The notes under the pieces are model-generated. The model had not been told where the DNA came from. It saw only the letters and a list, made by a program, of their open reading frames with translations, and searched no databases. Shown here in pieces: positions 1 through 6,548 of a stretch of 10,637 nt of DNA. The DNA is from Desulfuromonadales bacterium (GTDB lineage Bacteria; Desulfobacterota; Desulfuromonadia; Geobacterales; Pseudopelobacteraceae): positions 1 to 10,637 of the forward strand of contig JAATGX010000015.1 of the NCBI GenBank assembly GCA_015688915.1. The letters run 5' to 3'. Within the stretch, counting starts at the first letter, position 1; each line of letters starts with the position of its first letter. A program made the position numbers and the translations under genes.

Positions 1-875
1 GTTCCCCGCATACGCGGGGATGAACCGGATGGCGATAATCCCGAACCTGTGCGCCATTTCTGTTCCCCGCATACGCGGGGATGAACCGAGAACACTGGAT
101 TCAGCAAGAAAGAATCCGCCCTGTTCCCCGCATACGCGGGGATGAACCGGCACAGGGCAACACGGTAATCCTTAACCCTACCTGTTCCCCGCATACGCGG
201 GGATGAACCGACTGCGGAAAAAGAGCTGGCCGGGCTACCGTACTGTTCCCCGCATACGCGGGGATGAACCGAGGAGGTTCCTGAGATCAGGGACGGCGCA
301 GAGCTGTTCCCCGCATACGCGGGGATGAACCGACATAGCGTTGGCATTGGGGCTGGAGACACCTCTGTTCCCCGCATACGCGGGGATGAACCGGAAACGA
401 GGATGAAAAACAAATTGCACATTTTCTGTTCCCCGCATACGCGGGGATGAACCGGCTCAGACGCGGTAAAGGAGCCACACCATGGGCTGTTCCCCGCATA
501 CGCGGGGATGAACCGTCAAAGACGGCGACACGCCCGCTCCCAAAAAACTGTTCCCCGCATACGCGGGGATGAACCGTGGAATAGAGACAACGACATGCGA
601 CATTGTAGCTGTTCCCCGCATACGTGGGGATGAACCGGGAAAGGGATCGGCAGGCCGGCGCCGTATGCTCTGTTCCCCGCATACGCGGGGATGAACCGAT
701 CGTTGTTGACTGCGGAGAGTAGCCTTGGAACTGTTCCCCGCATACGCGGGGATGAACCGTGTTCGACAGCCGGACGGTAGGCACAACAGCGCTGTTCCCC
801 GCATACGCGGGGATGAACCGACTTGATGTCTATGGTTCGTTTCGAACTGGAACTGTTCCCGCATACGCGGGGATG
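1..875 (+). CRISPR. Type I-E-like CRISPR array, leader-distal part (15 repeats, 14 spacers)
   Basis: Fourteen 29-base repeats begin at 60, 121, 182 and so on to 853, spaced exactly 61 bases apart, and a fifteenth, cut by the window edge, occupies 1-27. All 14 spacers are 32 bases and differ from one another. The repeat begins CTGTTCCCCGC, ends GGGGATGAACCG, and holds the inverted repeat CCCCGC-ATAC-GCGGGG. The 29+32 geometry, the stem and the AACCG end are those of type I-E arrays, whose crRNAs are cut by Cas6e and loaded into Cascade. Repeats are identical except for one base in the repeat at 609-637 and decay of the last at 853-875. Decay at the right end places the leader, the newest spacers and probably the cas genes to the left, outside the window, with transcription rightwards. 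No cas gene is visible. Spacer targets cannot be judged by eye. Confidence 0.97.
853..875 (+). repeat. Degenerate terminal CRISPR repeat
   Basis: The last repeat has lost one C from the run of four (GTTCCCGC instead of GTTCCCCGC). It stops matching after GGGGATG, where CTTTTA replaces the expected AACCG. A decayed final repeat is the usual mark of the leader-distal end of an array, so this sets the array's orientation. The deletion leaves one G of the hairpin's 3' arm unpaired. Confidence 0.9.
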
Positions 876-880
876 CTTTT

Positions 881-910
881 ATACGAAACCGTGGAAAACG
901 GTTTTTGTAT
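881..910 (+). terminator. Terminator-like hairpin after the CRISPR array
   Basis: AAACCG at 886-891 pairs perfectly with CGGTTT at 899-904 around a 7-base loop. The 3' arm runs into a run of five Ts (902-906). The outer bases ATAC and GTAT (881-884, 907-910) can extend the stem, with one wobble or bulge. It lies six bases after the last repeat, so it could end the pre-crRNA transcript before nadD. The GC stem is short, so efficiency is uncertain. Confidence 0.5.
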
Positions 911-933
911 GTTCTCGCAGTAAACAATATGAT
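905..933 (+). promoter_or_regulatory. Candidate sigma-70 promoter for the nadD operon
   Basis: TATGAT at 928-933 matches five of six bases of the -10 consensus. TTGTAT at 905-910 is a weak -35 (three of six) at the ideal 17-base spacing. It sits 56 bases upstream of nadD in the only gap between the CRISPR array and the operon. The -35 overlaps the tail of the terminator-like hairpin. The assignment is from consensus matching alone. Confidence 0.35.
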
Positions 934-989
934 ACATATTCACATTCAGAAGATTCGGGGCGGCATCAACGCTGGAGGAAGTCAGAGAC

Positions 990-1640
990 ATGCGCATCGG
1001 CCTGATGGGCGGCACATTCAACCCGGTACACCTTGCCCATCTGCGAATTGCGGAAGAGGCACGGGGGTTGTGCGCCCTTGATCGGGTGGTCTTCATCCCA
1101 GCCGCCGACCCTCCCCACAAACCGCTGGCCGGCGACATCCCTTTCACGCAACGTTGCGAGATGGTTCGTCTGGCCATTGCCGGAACCCCCGGTTTTGAAC
1201 TCTCCGACGTCGAGGGGAGGCGGCCGGGGAAGTCCTATTCCATAGACACTATTGGCCAGTTCCGTGCCGAGCATCCTGGCGATGGCCTGTTTTTCATCAT
1301 CGGCAGCGACTCGTTCCTGGAGATCGGGCAGTGGCACCGATTTGCCGAGATCTTTCGGTCATGCAGCCTGATCGTGGTCGAGCGGCCTGGCTGCCCGATC
1401 CCCGAGCCGCCGGAGTCTTTGCCCGCCGCTATCAAGACGGAATTCACCTATGATGCGGCATGCCGCCGGCTGGTTCACCTATCGGGAGAGCAGGTCTGTT
1501 TCCTGCGCGGGACCCCGCTGGATATCTCCTCCAGTGAGATCCGCCGTTTGGCGGCCGCCGGCCGTTCCATCACCGACCTCGTTCCACCCCGGGTGGAGGC
1601 GTATATCAAGGAGCAAAGGATCTATACCGCATGCCCATAA
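990..1640 (+). CDS. nadD: Nicotinate-nucleotide adenylyltransferase
   Basis: NadD transfers AMP from ATP to nicotinate mononucleotide, making deamido-NAD in cytosolic NAD synthesis. The 216-residue product is of normal family length. The N-terminus reads MRIGLMGGTFNPVHLAHL, the nucleotidylyltransferase signature with the ATP-binding H14-x-x-H17 pair. The C-terminal family motif DISSSEIR is at residues 178-185. GGAGGA at 974-979, ten bases before the ATG, supports the start. It is the first gene of a three-gene block and overlaps rsfS by ten bases. The nadD-rsfS-rlmH order is a widely conserved housekeeping arrangement. The unusual point is the neighbour on the left, a CRISPR array ending about 115 bases before the start codon. 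Confidence 0.96.
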   Translation: MRIGLMGGTFNPVHLAHLRIAEEARGLCALDRVVFIPAADPPHKPLAGDIPFTQRCEMVRLAIAGTPGFELSDVEGRRPGKSYSIDTIGQFRAEHPGDGLFFIIGSDSFLEIGQWHRFAEIFRSCSLIVVERPGCPIPEPPESLPAAIKTEFTYDAACRRLVHLSGEQVCFLRGTPLDISSSEIRRLAAAGRSITDLVPPRVEAYIKEQRIYTACP

Positions 1641-2044
1641 CAAAGACGCAAGAAGTGGAAAAAACAACCCTGACCGCCACCGAGCGGGCGTTGAAGTGCG
1701 CCGAACTTGCCTTTGACAAAAAGGCCTTCGACATCAGAGCCGTGGACATTTCACGCGTCTCCTCCATCGCCGATTACCTGGTGATCATTTCGGGCACCTC
1801 GGACAAGCAGAACCAGGCCATAGCCGACAACATCCGCACCGGCCTCAAGAAGTACGGCAAGGTGCAGGACATCGAAGGCGCGAACGAAGGGAAATGGATC
1901 GTCATGGATTACGGCGATGTACTGGTGCATATTTTTCACGATCCCCTCAGGCATTACTACGACTTGGATGGGCTCTGGAAGATGGCGCCGGAACTGGAAC
2001 TGCCCGAGGAGATACGGAAGGCCCGCAAGGCGGACGATTTTTGA
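1631..2044 (+). CDS. rsfS: Ribosomal silencing factor RsfS
   Basis: RsfS (Iojap/DUF143 family) binds ribosomal protein uL14 on the large subunit and blocks subunit joining, lowering translation in starved cells. The product is 137 residues, slightly longer than typical. It carries the family's core pattern: DYLVIISGTSDKQNQAIADN near residue 50, then GKWIVMDYGDVLVHIF and R-x-YY-x-LDGLW toward the end. The ATG at 1631 lies inside the end of nadD, so the two genes overlap by ten bases; AAGGA at 1616-1620 is a plausible ribosome binding site. A later start cannot be excluded, because the first 15 or so residues are not conserved. The stop overlaps the likely rlmH start. Confidence 0.95.
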   Translation: MPITKTQEVEKTTLTATERALKCAELAFDKKAFDIRAVDISRVSSIADYLVIISGTSDKQNQAIADNIRTGLKKYGKVQDIEGANEGKWIVMDYGDVLVHIFHDPLRHYYDLDGLWKMAPELELPEEIRKARKADDF

Positions 2045-2499
2045 AACTCCGTATCCTGTGGGTGGGGAAAAGCCGCGAGGAGTGGGTCAAGGAAGCCGTT
2101 GCGGAGTATGCCGGCCGCATCCGTCGCTATGCCCCGCTGGAGTTGTGCGAGGTGCGCGATGAAAAGGGGGCCGAGGCCGAGGAGATGCGGCGGCGCGAGT
2201 GCGAGCGGCTGGAGAGGCAGATCCCGCCCGGAGCGACGCTGGTGCTCCTGGACGAAACCGGCGAACAGATGACTTCCCCCGGCCTGGCCGCTTTCATCGG
2301 CAAGCAGCGCGACAGCGGCGTAGCAGAAGTCGCTTTCGCCATCGGCGGGGCCTACGGTTTTTCCGACGAGGTCCGCCGCCGGGGCAGGATGCTCGCGTTG
2401 TCGCGCATGACCTTTACCCACCAGATGGTGCGGGTATTCCTGCTGGAGCAGATATATAGGGCGTTTACGATCTTGAATGGGGAGCCGTACCACCACTGA
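2041..2499 (+). CDS. rlmH: 23S rRNA pseudouridine-1915 N3-methyltransferase RlmH
   Basis: RlmH is a SPOUT-fold, SAM-dependent enzyme that methylates pseudouridine 1915 in helix 69 of 23S rRNA on assembled 70S ribosomes. The open frame extends upstream to an ATG at 1894, but homology begins at KLRILWVGKSREEW. The best start is therefore TTG at 2041, whose last two bases are shared with the rsfS TGA. This gives 152 residues, close to the usual 155-159. Visible family features are LDETGEQMTS near residue 70, the SAM-binding loop GGAYG at 102-106, and the C-terminal SRMTFTHQMVR plus a YHH end. AAGGCGGA at 2027-2034 may serve as ribosome binding site. The TTG start and the overlap suggest tight translational coupling to rsfS. 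Confidence 0.93.
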   Translation: MKLRILWVGKSREEWVKEAVAEYAGRIRRYAPLELCEVRDEKGAEAEEMRRRECERLERQIPPGATLVLLDETGEQMTSPGLAAFIGKQRDSGVAEVAFAIGGAYGFSDEVRRRGRMLALSRMTFTHQMVRVFLLEQIYRAFTILNGEPYHH

Positions 2500-2530
2500 T
2501 GACATGCCGGATTTGAGGTCATATGCCCCT

Positions 2531-2536
2531 TATACT
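2531..2536 (+). promoter_or_regulatory. Possible -10 box in the rlmH-radC gap
   Basis: The 70-base gap between rlmH and radC contains TATACT, a five-of-six match to the -10 consensus, 33 bases before the radC start. No good -35 lies 16-18 bases upstream; a TTGAGG at 2513-2518 is only 12 bases away. It is a weak candidate for a promoter starting the radC-helicase unit. I see no terminator after rlmH. Confidence 0.25.
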
Positions 2537-2569
2537 CGATAACACATCAGAAAATGGCAGCCGCATCGC

Positions 2570-3271
2570 ATGAACAGCGACAACCTCCATACCGGCCACC
2601 GCGAGCGCTTGCGCAAGCGTTTTCTGGAAGAGGGCCTTGATCACTTCGAAGATCATCAGGTCCTGGAATTGCTCCTGTTCCAGGTGATTCCCCGAGGCGA
2701 TACCAATCCCATTGCACACCGGTTGATACAACGTTTCGGCTCTCTGTCCGCGGTGCTGGAGGCCGACCCCAAGGATGTGGCGTCGGTTGAAGGCATGGGC
2801 GAGAAGGCGGCGGTTTTTCTGTCCATGATCCCTCAGGTGACACGCCGCTATTTTCATGACCGGGTACTGCGGGACCGGCCGAAGCTGAACAGCTCCGAGG
2901 CAGTTGCCGAGTATCTCATTCCGCTCATGGCGGGCCGTCCCGAAGAAGTCTTCTATGTCCTTTGTCTCGACACCCAATGCCGAGTTGTCTATCCGGCGCT
3001 TATCAGCGAAGGGACCGTAAAGGAAGCCACGGTTTATCCGCGTCAGGTTGTGGAGGAGGCAATTCGACACCGTGCAGCATCGGTCATTTTTGCCCATAAT
3101 CACCCGGCCGGAACGGCCAAGCCGTCCCAACAGGACCATCATCTTACCCGTCTGCTCGTTCAGGCGCTCGGCCCGCTGGATATCAGGGTGCTGGACCATA
3201 TCATTGTCGCCGGAAATCAAGCCTTCAGTTTTGCCCGGGAAGGTCTTTTGCCTGCCTACGAAGCTCGCTAA
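2570..3271 (+). CDS. radC: RadC family protein (JAMM/MPN domain, UPF0758)
   Basis: This 233-residue protein has the full RadC layout. It opens with the family's GHRERLRKRF segment (9-18) and a helix-hairpin-helix-like region containing VEGMGEKAA, followed by the C-terminal MPN domain. The JAMM metal-binding signature is intact: HNHPAG at 176-181, S186 and D189. The preceding SEGTVKEATVYPR segment is also typical. RadC was named for DNA repair, but its biochemical role is not settled; relatives are common on mobile and defence islands. The ATG at 2570 has no strong ribosome binding site. A nearby ATG at 2554 is out of frame. The stop codon overlaps the ribosome binding site of the following helicase gene, so the two are probably co-translated. 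Base composition is lower in GC than the rlmH block. Confidence 0.93.
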   Translation: MNSDNLHTGHRERLRKRFLEEGLDHFEDHQVLELLLFQVIPRGDTNPIAHRLIQRFGSLSAVLEADPKDVASVEGMGEKAAVFLSMIPQVTRRYFHDRVLRDRPKLNSSEAVAEYLIPLMAGRPEEVFYVLCLDTQCRVVYPALISEGTVKEATVYPRQVVEEAIRHRAASVIFAHNHPAGTAKPSQQDHHLTRLLVQALGPLDIRVLDHIIVAGNQAFSFAREGLLPAYEAR

Positions 3272-3275
3272 GGAG
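3271..3275 (+). promoter_or_regulatory. Ribosome binding site choosing among three tandem ATGs
   Basis: AGGAG begins on the last base of the radC stop codon. Three consecutive in-frame ATGs follow at 3279, 3282 and 3285, with 3, 6 and 9 bases of spacing. The second and third have normal spacing. The overlap with the radC stop implies translational coupling. Confidence 0.7.
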
Positions 3276-3281
3276 TCCATG

Positions 3282-6032
3282 ATGATGGAATACACCACCC
3301 ATCAGCAAGAGGCAATAAACCACCTGGACGGCAACCTCCAGATCATCGCCTGCGCCGGTTCCGGCAAAACACAGGTCATTTCCCAGCGTATCGTCAATAT
3401 TCTCCGCGAGAAAGCTTCAGAAGGCATCACCCCTGCCAATATTATTGCCTTCACGTTTACCGATAAGGCCGCTGGAGAACTGAAAGATCGCATTCATCGC
3501 CTGTGCCGGGAACAACTTGGAGCAGAGTATGGATTGGCGGAGATGTTTGTTGGAACCATCCACGGCTTTTGCCTGGACATGCTCCAGACCTACCTTTACC
3601 GATTCCTGAAATACAGCGTCCTTAGCGAAATTCAGCAGCGGCTATTGATTGACCGGCACAGTCGTGAGTCGGGACTGACCGGCCTGGCAACTCATAAAGG
3701 GGTACAACTGGAACGCTGGAAGGATTCCCGCCTTTACCAGAAAATACTGACGCTTGTTCGGGAAGCACAGATTGACGAAGTTGCATTGGGTAACCATCCG
3801 GTTCGTATTGCACGAGAGAAATACGATGCACTCCTTGACCGGAAGCGCTATCTCGATTACAGCAGGATTATTCTGGAAGCCGTTGTTGCCTTGTCCGGCA
3901 ACGAAGAATTACGAGGAAAAATTACCAATAGAGTCAAATACCTGATTGTAGACGAGTACCAGGACGTAAACCCGTTGCAGGAATGCCTGATCCGGCAATT
4001 GCACGAGCTTGGCGCTCAACTCTGTGTGGTTGGTGACGACGACCAGACCATTTACCAATGGAACGGCAGTGATATCAATAATATACTGACGTTCAAAGAT
4101 CGGTATTCCGGTGTTCGTCAGATATCATTGACCGAAAACTATCGCAGCAGCAAGGGGGTAGTTGAGACCGCACGCAACGTGGTAGAACGGAACGGTGAGC
4201 GCTTGCCGAAGCGGATGGAAAGCAGGGAGCAGCAGCCATTCAGCCACGGCGACCTCCTTTGTCAACGGTTTACCGACCCGGCTGCCGAGGCAGGGTGGAT
4301 AGTGGAAAAGATTGCCTCGTTGCGGGGCGTCCCTTTCACTGAGAGGGGCAAGACGCGAGGCCTGTCCTGGTCGGACTGTGCAATCCTTCTGAGGAGTGTC
4401 AAGAGCAGTGCAGAGCCGATTTTAGCGGCATTGCGAGCGGCTGAGATCCCCTATTTTGTCAAGGGGATGAGCGGACTTTTTGATACGGCGGAAGTTGAGG
4501 CTGCCTCTGCGATTTTCTATTACCTGAGCGACGAAATAGACCGTGCAACCCTGACAGCATCCTGGATAAAGGCCAATCTTGGGCTTGCTCCCGAGAAGCT
4601 TACGGCGGCTATCGAATGTCTCGATGCCCGGCGCGCCGAGTGGCCGGACCAATGGCGTACCTCCGAATATTCGCTACAGAAGACCTATCTCAAATTTCTC
4701 GAATGCCTCGACCTGCGTGAAGAGACCATTCCGGATAATGGCGGAAGTCATCGTAGCCGTGGCGAACTGGTTTTCTTCAATCTGGGCAAGTTCAGCCAGG
4801 TAATCACCGACTTCGAGTTGATCAATTTTCAGAGCGATCCTGCGGGGCTATACAAGAGCTTCTCGGGTTTTTTGCGGAATAACGCGAAGGACTATTATCC
4901 GGAAGGTTGGGAAGAAGCCGGTTATGCCATGCCGGATGCCGTACAGATAATGACCATCCATCAGGCCAAGGGAATGGAGTTTCCTGTTGTCTTCATCCCC
5001 AAGCTTACGAAGAATCGCTTCCCGGCCAAGGGGCATGGCGGCCGCCAGTGGTACCATGTACTGCCGCCCGAAGCGGTGGTTGGTGCCCATCGTTTGCAGG
5101 GTGGCGAAGAGGACGAACGCCGCTTGTTTTACGTCGCCCTGACCCGGAGCAAGAAATATCTCTACTGCTCCTGGGCTCCGGAGGCGGTCAATCTCTACCG
5201 GCGGGAATCCCAATTCATAGCTGAAGTGACAGCACCGGACTACGTGCTCACCAATGATCCCGGCCGTTTGCCGACGGAGCGGCTTGCCCCGGCGCCAAGC
5301 CGAGCCGAGGCAGAGATCTTGTTGACCTTCAGTGAACTGAAATATTTTTTCGAGTGCCCCTATCAGTTCAAACTTCGCTTCCTCTACGGCTTCAACCCCG
5401 GTCTGCATGAAAAGATCGGGTTCGGCAAGTCGCTCCATGATGCTTTGGCGGAAGTGCATAGAAAAGCGCTCGATGGTCACTACGCCCAACCCGACGATGT
5501 CCCCGCGCTTCTGGATACCCATCTGCACCTCCCCTTTGCCTGGGATAGTCTGCGAGAGGATATGCGGCGAGAGGCTGACCGGTCGTTGCGCCGCTATCTG
5601 AGGGACAACTCCGAACATCTCCGTTTCATCGAATACGCGGAAAAGACTATTGAGATTAAACTGGCGGAAGGGATCGTGGTCCATGGTCGTATCGACCTCA
5701 TCCGGCGCACCGATACCAGTGAGGTCGCCATTGTTGATTTCAAATCCACCGAGGATTCGCAGACAGAGGAAATGACCCGGCAGCAACTCCACATCTATGC
5801 CATGGGATACCGCCAGCTTACCGGAGCCAATCCCGACCTGGTGGAGATTTACAATCTGAATGAAGGCGGCGGCACGGTGCGGGAAATGGTTGATGAAGAG
5901 ATGCTGCAACGGACCGAAACAGCGATCATCTCTGCCGGCGGGGAAATCAAGAATAACCGTCTTTGCCGCGTTGACCGGTGTGGCGGTTGCGATTTTCAGG
6001 GGTTATGCCGCAATGATGTGTCTGGGAGTTGA
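3282..6032 (+). CDS. UvrD/PcrA-type helicase fused to a PD-(D/E)XK Fe-S nuclease
   Basis: A 916-residue superfamily 1A DNA helicase with a C-terminal nuclease. Helicase motifs in order: Walker A ACAGSGKT (23-30), DEYQD (224-228), GDDDQTIYQW (from 251), TENYRSS, TIHQAKGMEFP (from 558) and ERRLFYVALTR (from 612). The nuclease part, from about residue 685, has C692 in FFECPYQF, GKSLHDAL, catalytic-type D805 in GRIDLI, D819 and K821 in VDFKS, then a QLHIYA motif. It ends with C900-x2-C903-x5-C909. One distal cysteine plus C-x2-C-x5-C is the 4Fe-4S arrangement of AddB-type nucleases. The protein is thus predicted to unwind and degrade DNA ends. AGGAG at 3271-3275 fits starts at 3282 or 3285; the ATG at 3279 is too close. 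The open frame upstream to 3048 overlaps radC and is not coding. No AddA-like partner is visible. A role in phage defence or recombination is inferred. Confidence 0.93.
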   Translation: MMEYTTHQQEAINHLDGNLQIIACAGSGKTQVISQRIVNILREKASEGITPANIIAFTFTDKAAGELKDRIHRLCREQLGAEYGLAEMFVGTIHGFCLDMLQTYLYRFLKYSVLSEIQQRLLIDRHSRESGLTGLATHKGVQLERWKDSRLYQKILTLVREAQIDEVALGNHPVRIAREKYDALLDRKRYLDYSRIILEAVVALSGNEELRGKITNRVKYLIVDEYQDVNPLQECLIRQLHELGAQLCVVGDDDQTIYQWNGSDINNILTFKDRYSGVRQISLTENYRSSKGVVETARNVVERNGERLPKRMESREQQPFSHGDLLCQRFTDPAAEAGWIVEKIASLRGVPFTERGKTRGLSWSDCAILLRSVKSSAEPILAALRAAEIPYFVKGMSGLFDTAEVEAASAIFYYLSDEIDRATLTASWIKANLGLAPEKLTAAIECLDARRAEWPDQWRTSEYSLQKTYLKFLECLDLREETIPDNGGSHRSRGELVFFNLGKFSQVITDFELINFQSDPAGLYKSFSGFLRNNAKDYYPEGWEEAGYAMPDAVQIMTIHQAKGMEFPVVFIPKLTKNRFPAKGHGGRQWYHVLPPEAVVGAHRLQGGEEDERRLFYVALTRSKKYLYCSWAPEAVNLYRRESQFIAEVTAPDYVLTNDPGRLPTERLAPAPSRAEAEILLTFSELKYFFECPYQFKLRFLYGFNPGLHEKIGFGKSLHDALAEVHRKALDGHYAQPDDVPALLDTHLHLPFAWDSLREDMRREADRSLRRYLRDNSEHLRFIEYAEKTIEIKLAEGIVVHGRIDLIRRTDTSEVAIVDFKSTEDSQTEEMTRQQLHIYAMGYRQLTGANPDLVEIYNLNEGGGTVREMVDEEMLQRTETAIISAGGEIKNNRLCRVDRCGGCDFQGLCRNDVSGS

Positions 6033-6171
6033 TACAAAATCCGATTACCGGAAGGCGATCATTTCGTTGACGTCACCGAGATGATAGCGGGGCTGTACTC
6101 CAGAATGTGATTCCCATAACTGGTGTGGATGTCATCTCTGTTTGTTATATCGAAGCATGCTTTTTAAAAGT

Positions 6172-6190
6172 GTTTACCTTTTTGGTAAAC
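6172..6190. promoter_or_regulatory. Palindromic operator upstream of the toxin-antitoxin pair
   Basis: GTTTACC at 6172-6178 and GGTAAAC at 6184-6190 form a perfect 7-base inverted repeat separated by five Ts. It covers the candidate -35 box of the toxin gene. Antitoxins with a HigA-type DNA-binding domain normally repress their own operon by binding such palindromes, so this is the likely autoregulatory site. Binding is inferred, not shown. Confidence 0.7.
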
Positions 6191-6201
6191 TAATTTATAA
6201 A
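6173..6201 (+). promoter_or_regulatory. Sigma-70-like promoter of the higBA-type operon
   Basis: TTTACC at 6173-6178 (four of six -35 bases) and TATAAA at 6196-6201 (five of six -10 bases) are 17 bases apart. Transcription would start roughly ten bases before the toxin ATG, giving a very short leader that holds the AAAAGG ribosome binding site at 6205-6210. The -35 lies inside the palindromic operator, so repressor binding would block polymerase directly. Confidence 0.6.
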
Positions 6202-6218
6202 AGGAAAAGGATATCCTG

Positions 6219-6548
6219 ATGGATATAGAGTTTTCCTCTCCGGCACTGCAATCCCTCTGTGAACAGCAACGGCTCATGACCAAAGAGCTTGGCGACAATT
6301 GTGGACGTAAACTCAGAACCCGGCTGATGGACTTGCATGCCGCGCGAAACGTGGCCGAATTGAGCGTCGGCAGGCCTCATCCCTTGAAGGGTGACCGAGC
6401 GGGACAGTTTGCTCTTGATCTTCATGGGGGTAAACGGCTTGTCTTTGAACCGGCGAACAATCCGGTTCCGGTACGTGCAGATAACTCCACCGCCTGGGAC
6501 CTTGTCACGAAGGTCCGCATCGTTTTCATAGGTGACTATCATGAGTAA
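6219..6548 (+). CDS. higB: HigB-type toxin (RelE/ParE superfamily)
   Basis: A small 109-residue protein with the pattern of the HigB/killer-protein branch of the RelE superfamily. It has a short N-terminal strand with a helical pair, then HPLKGDRAGQFALDL and GKRLVFEPAN in the middle, and the C-terminal strand VRIVFIGDYHE. The ending I-x-DYH is typical of this group. Family members are ribosome-dependent mRNA endonucleases that stop translation when the antitoxin is lost. The middle insertion and the HigA-metallopeptidase partner suggest a divergent subfamily, so RNase activity is inferred. The start has AAAAGG eight bases upstream. The gene precedes its antitoxin, the usual order for higBA, and overlaps it by eight bases. 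Promoter and operator lie immediately upstream. Confidence 0.8.
   Translation: MDIEFSSPALQSLCEQQRLMTKELGDNCGRKLRTRLMDLHAARNVAELSVGRPHPLKGDRAGQFALDLHGGKRLVFEPANNPVPVRADNSTAWDLVTKVRIVFIGDYHE

Noticed and set aside
235..927. Overlapping minus-strand reading frames through the CRISPR array, with repeated peptides such as RFIPAYAGN and VHPRVCGEQ
   Set aside because: These are translations of the CRISPR repeat in three frames, a well-known artefact. They have no ribosome binding sites and no independent coding signal.
1894..2040. N-terminal extension of RlmH from an ATG inside rsfS
   Set aside because: The added residues are shadow translation of rsfS, and the protein would be about 50 residues longer than the family.
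3048..3281. N-terminal extension of the helicase reading frame
   Set aside because: It lies wholly inside radC in another frame. Family homology starts at the Q-motif region just after the three ATGs, which have a good ribosome binding site.
2519..3298. Minus-strand frame of 259 codons opposite radC
   Set aside because: The plus strand encodes a complete RadC with an intact JAMM motif, so this is a shadow.
4848..5909. Long minus-strand frame of 353 codons opposite the helicase
   Set aside because: It is antisense to conserved helicase and nuclease motifs and shows no recognisable domain; such frames are common in GC-rich genes.
3282..6032. Gabija GajB or another named helicase-based defence protein
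   Set aside because: GajB is a shorter UvrD-like helicase without a nuclease or Fe-S cysteine set, and no GajA (OLD-type) gene lies nearby.
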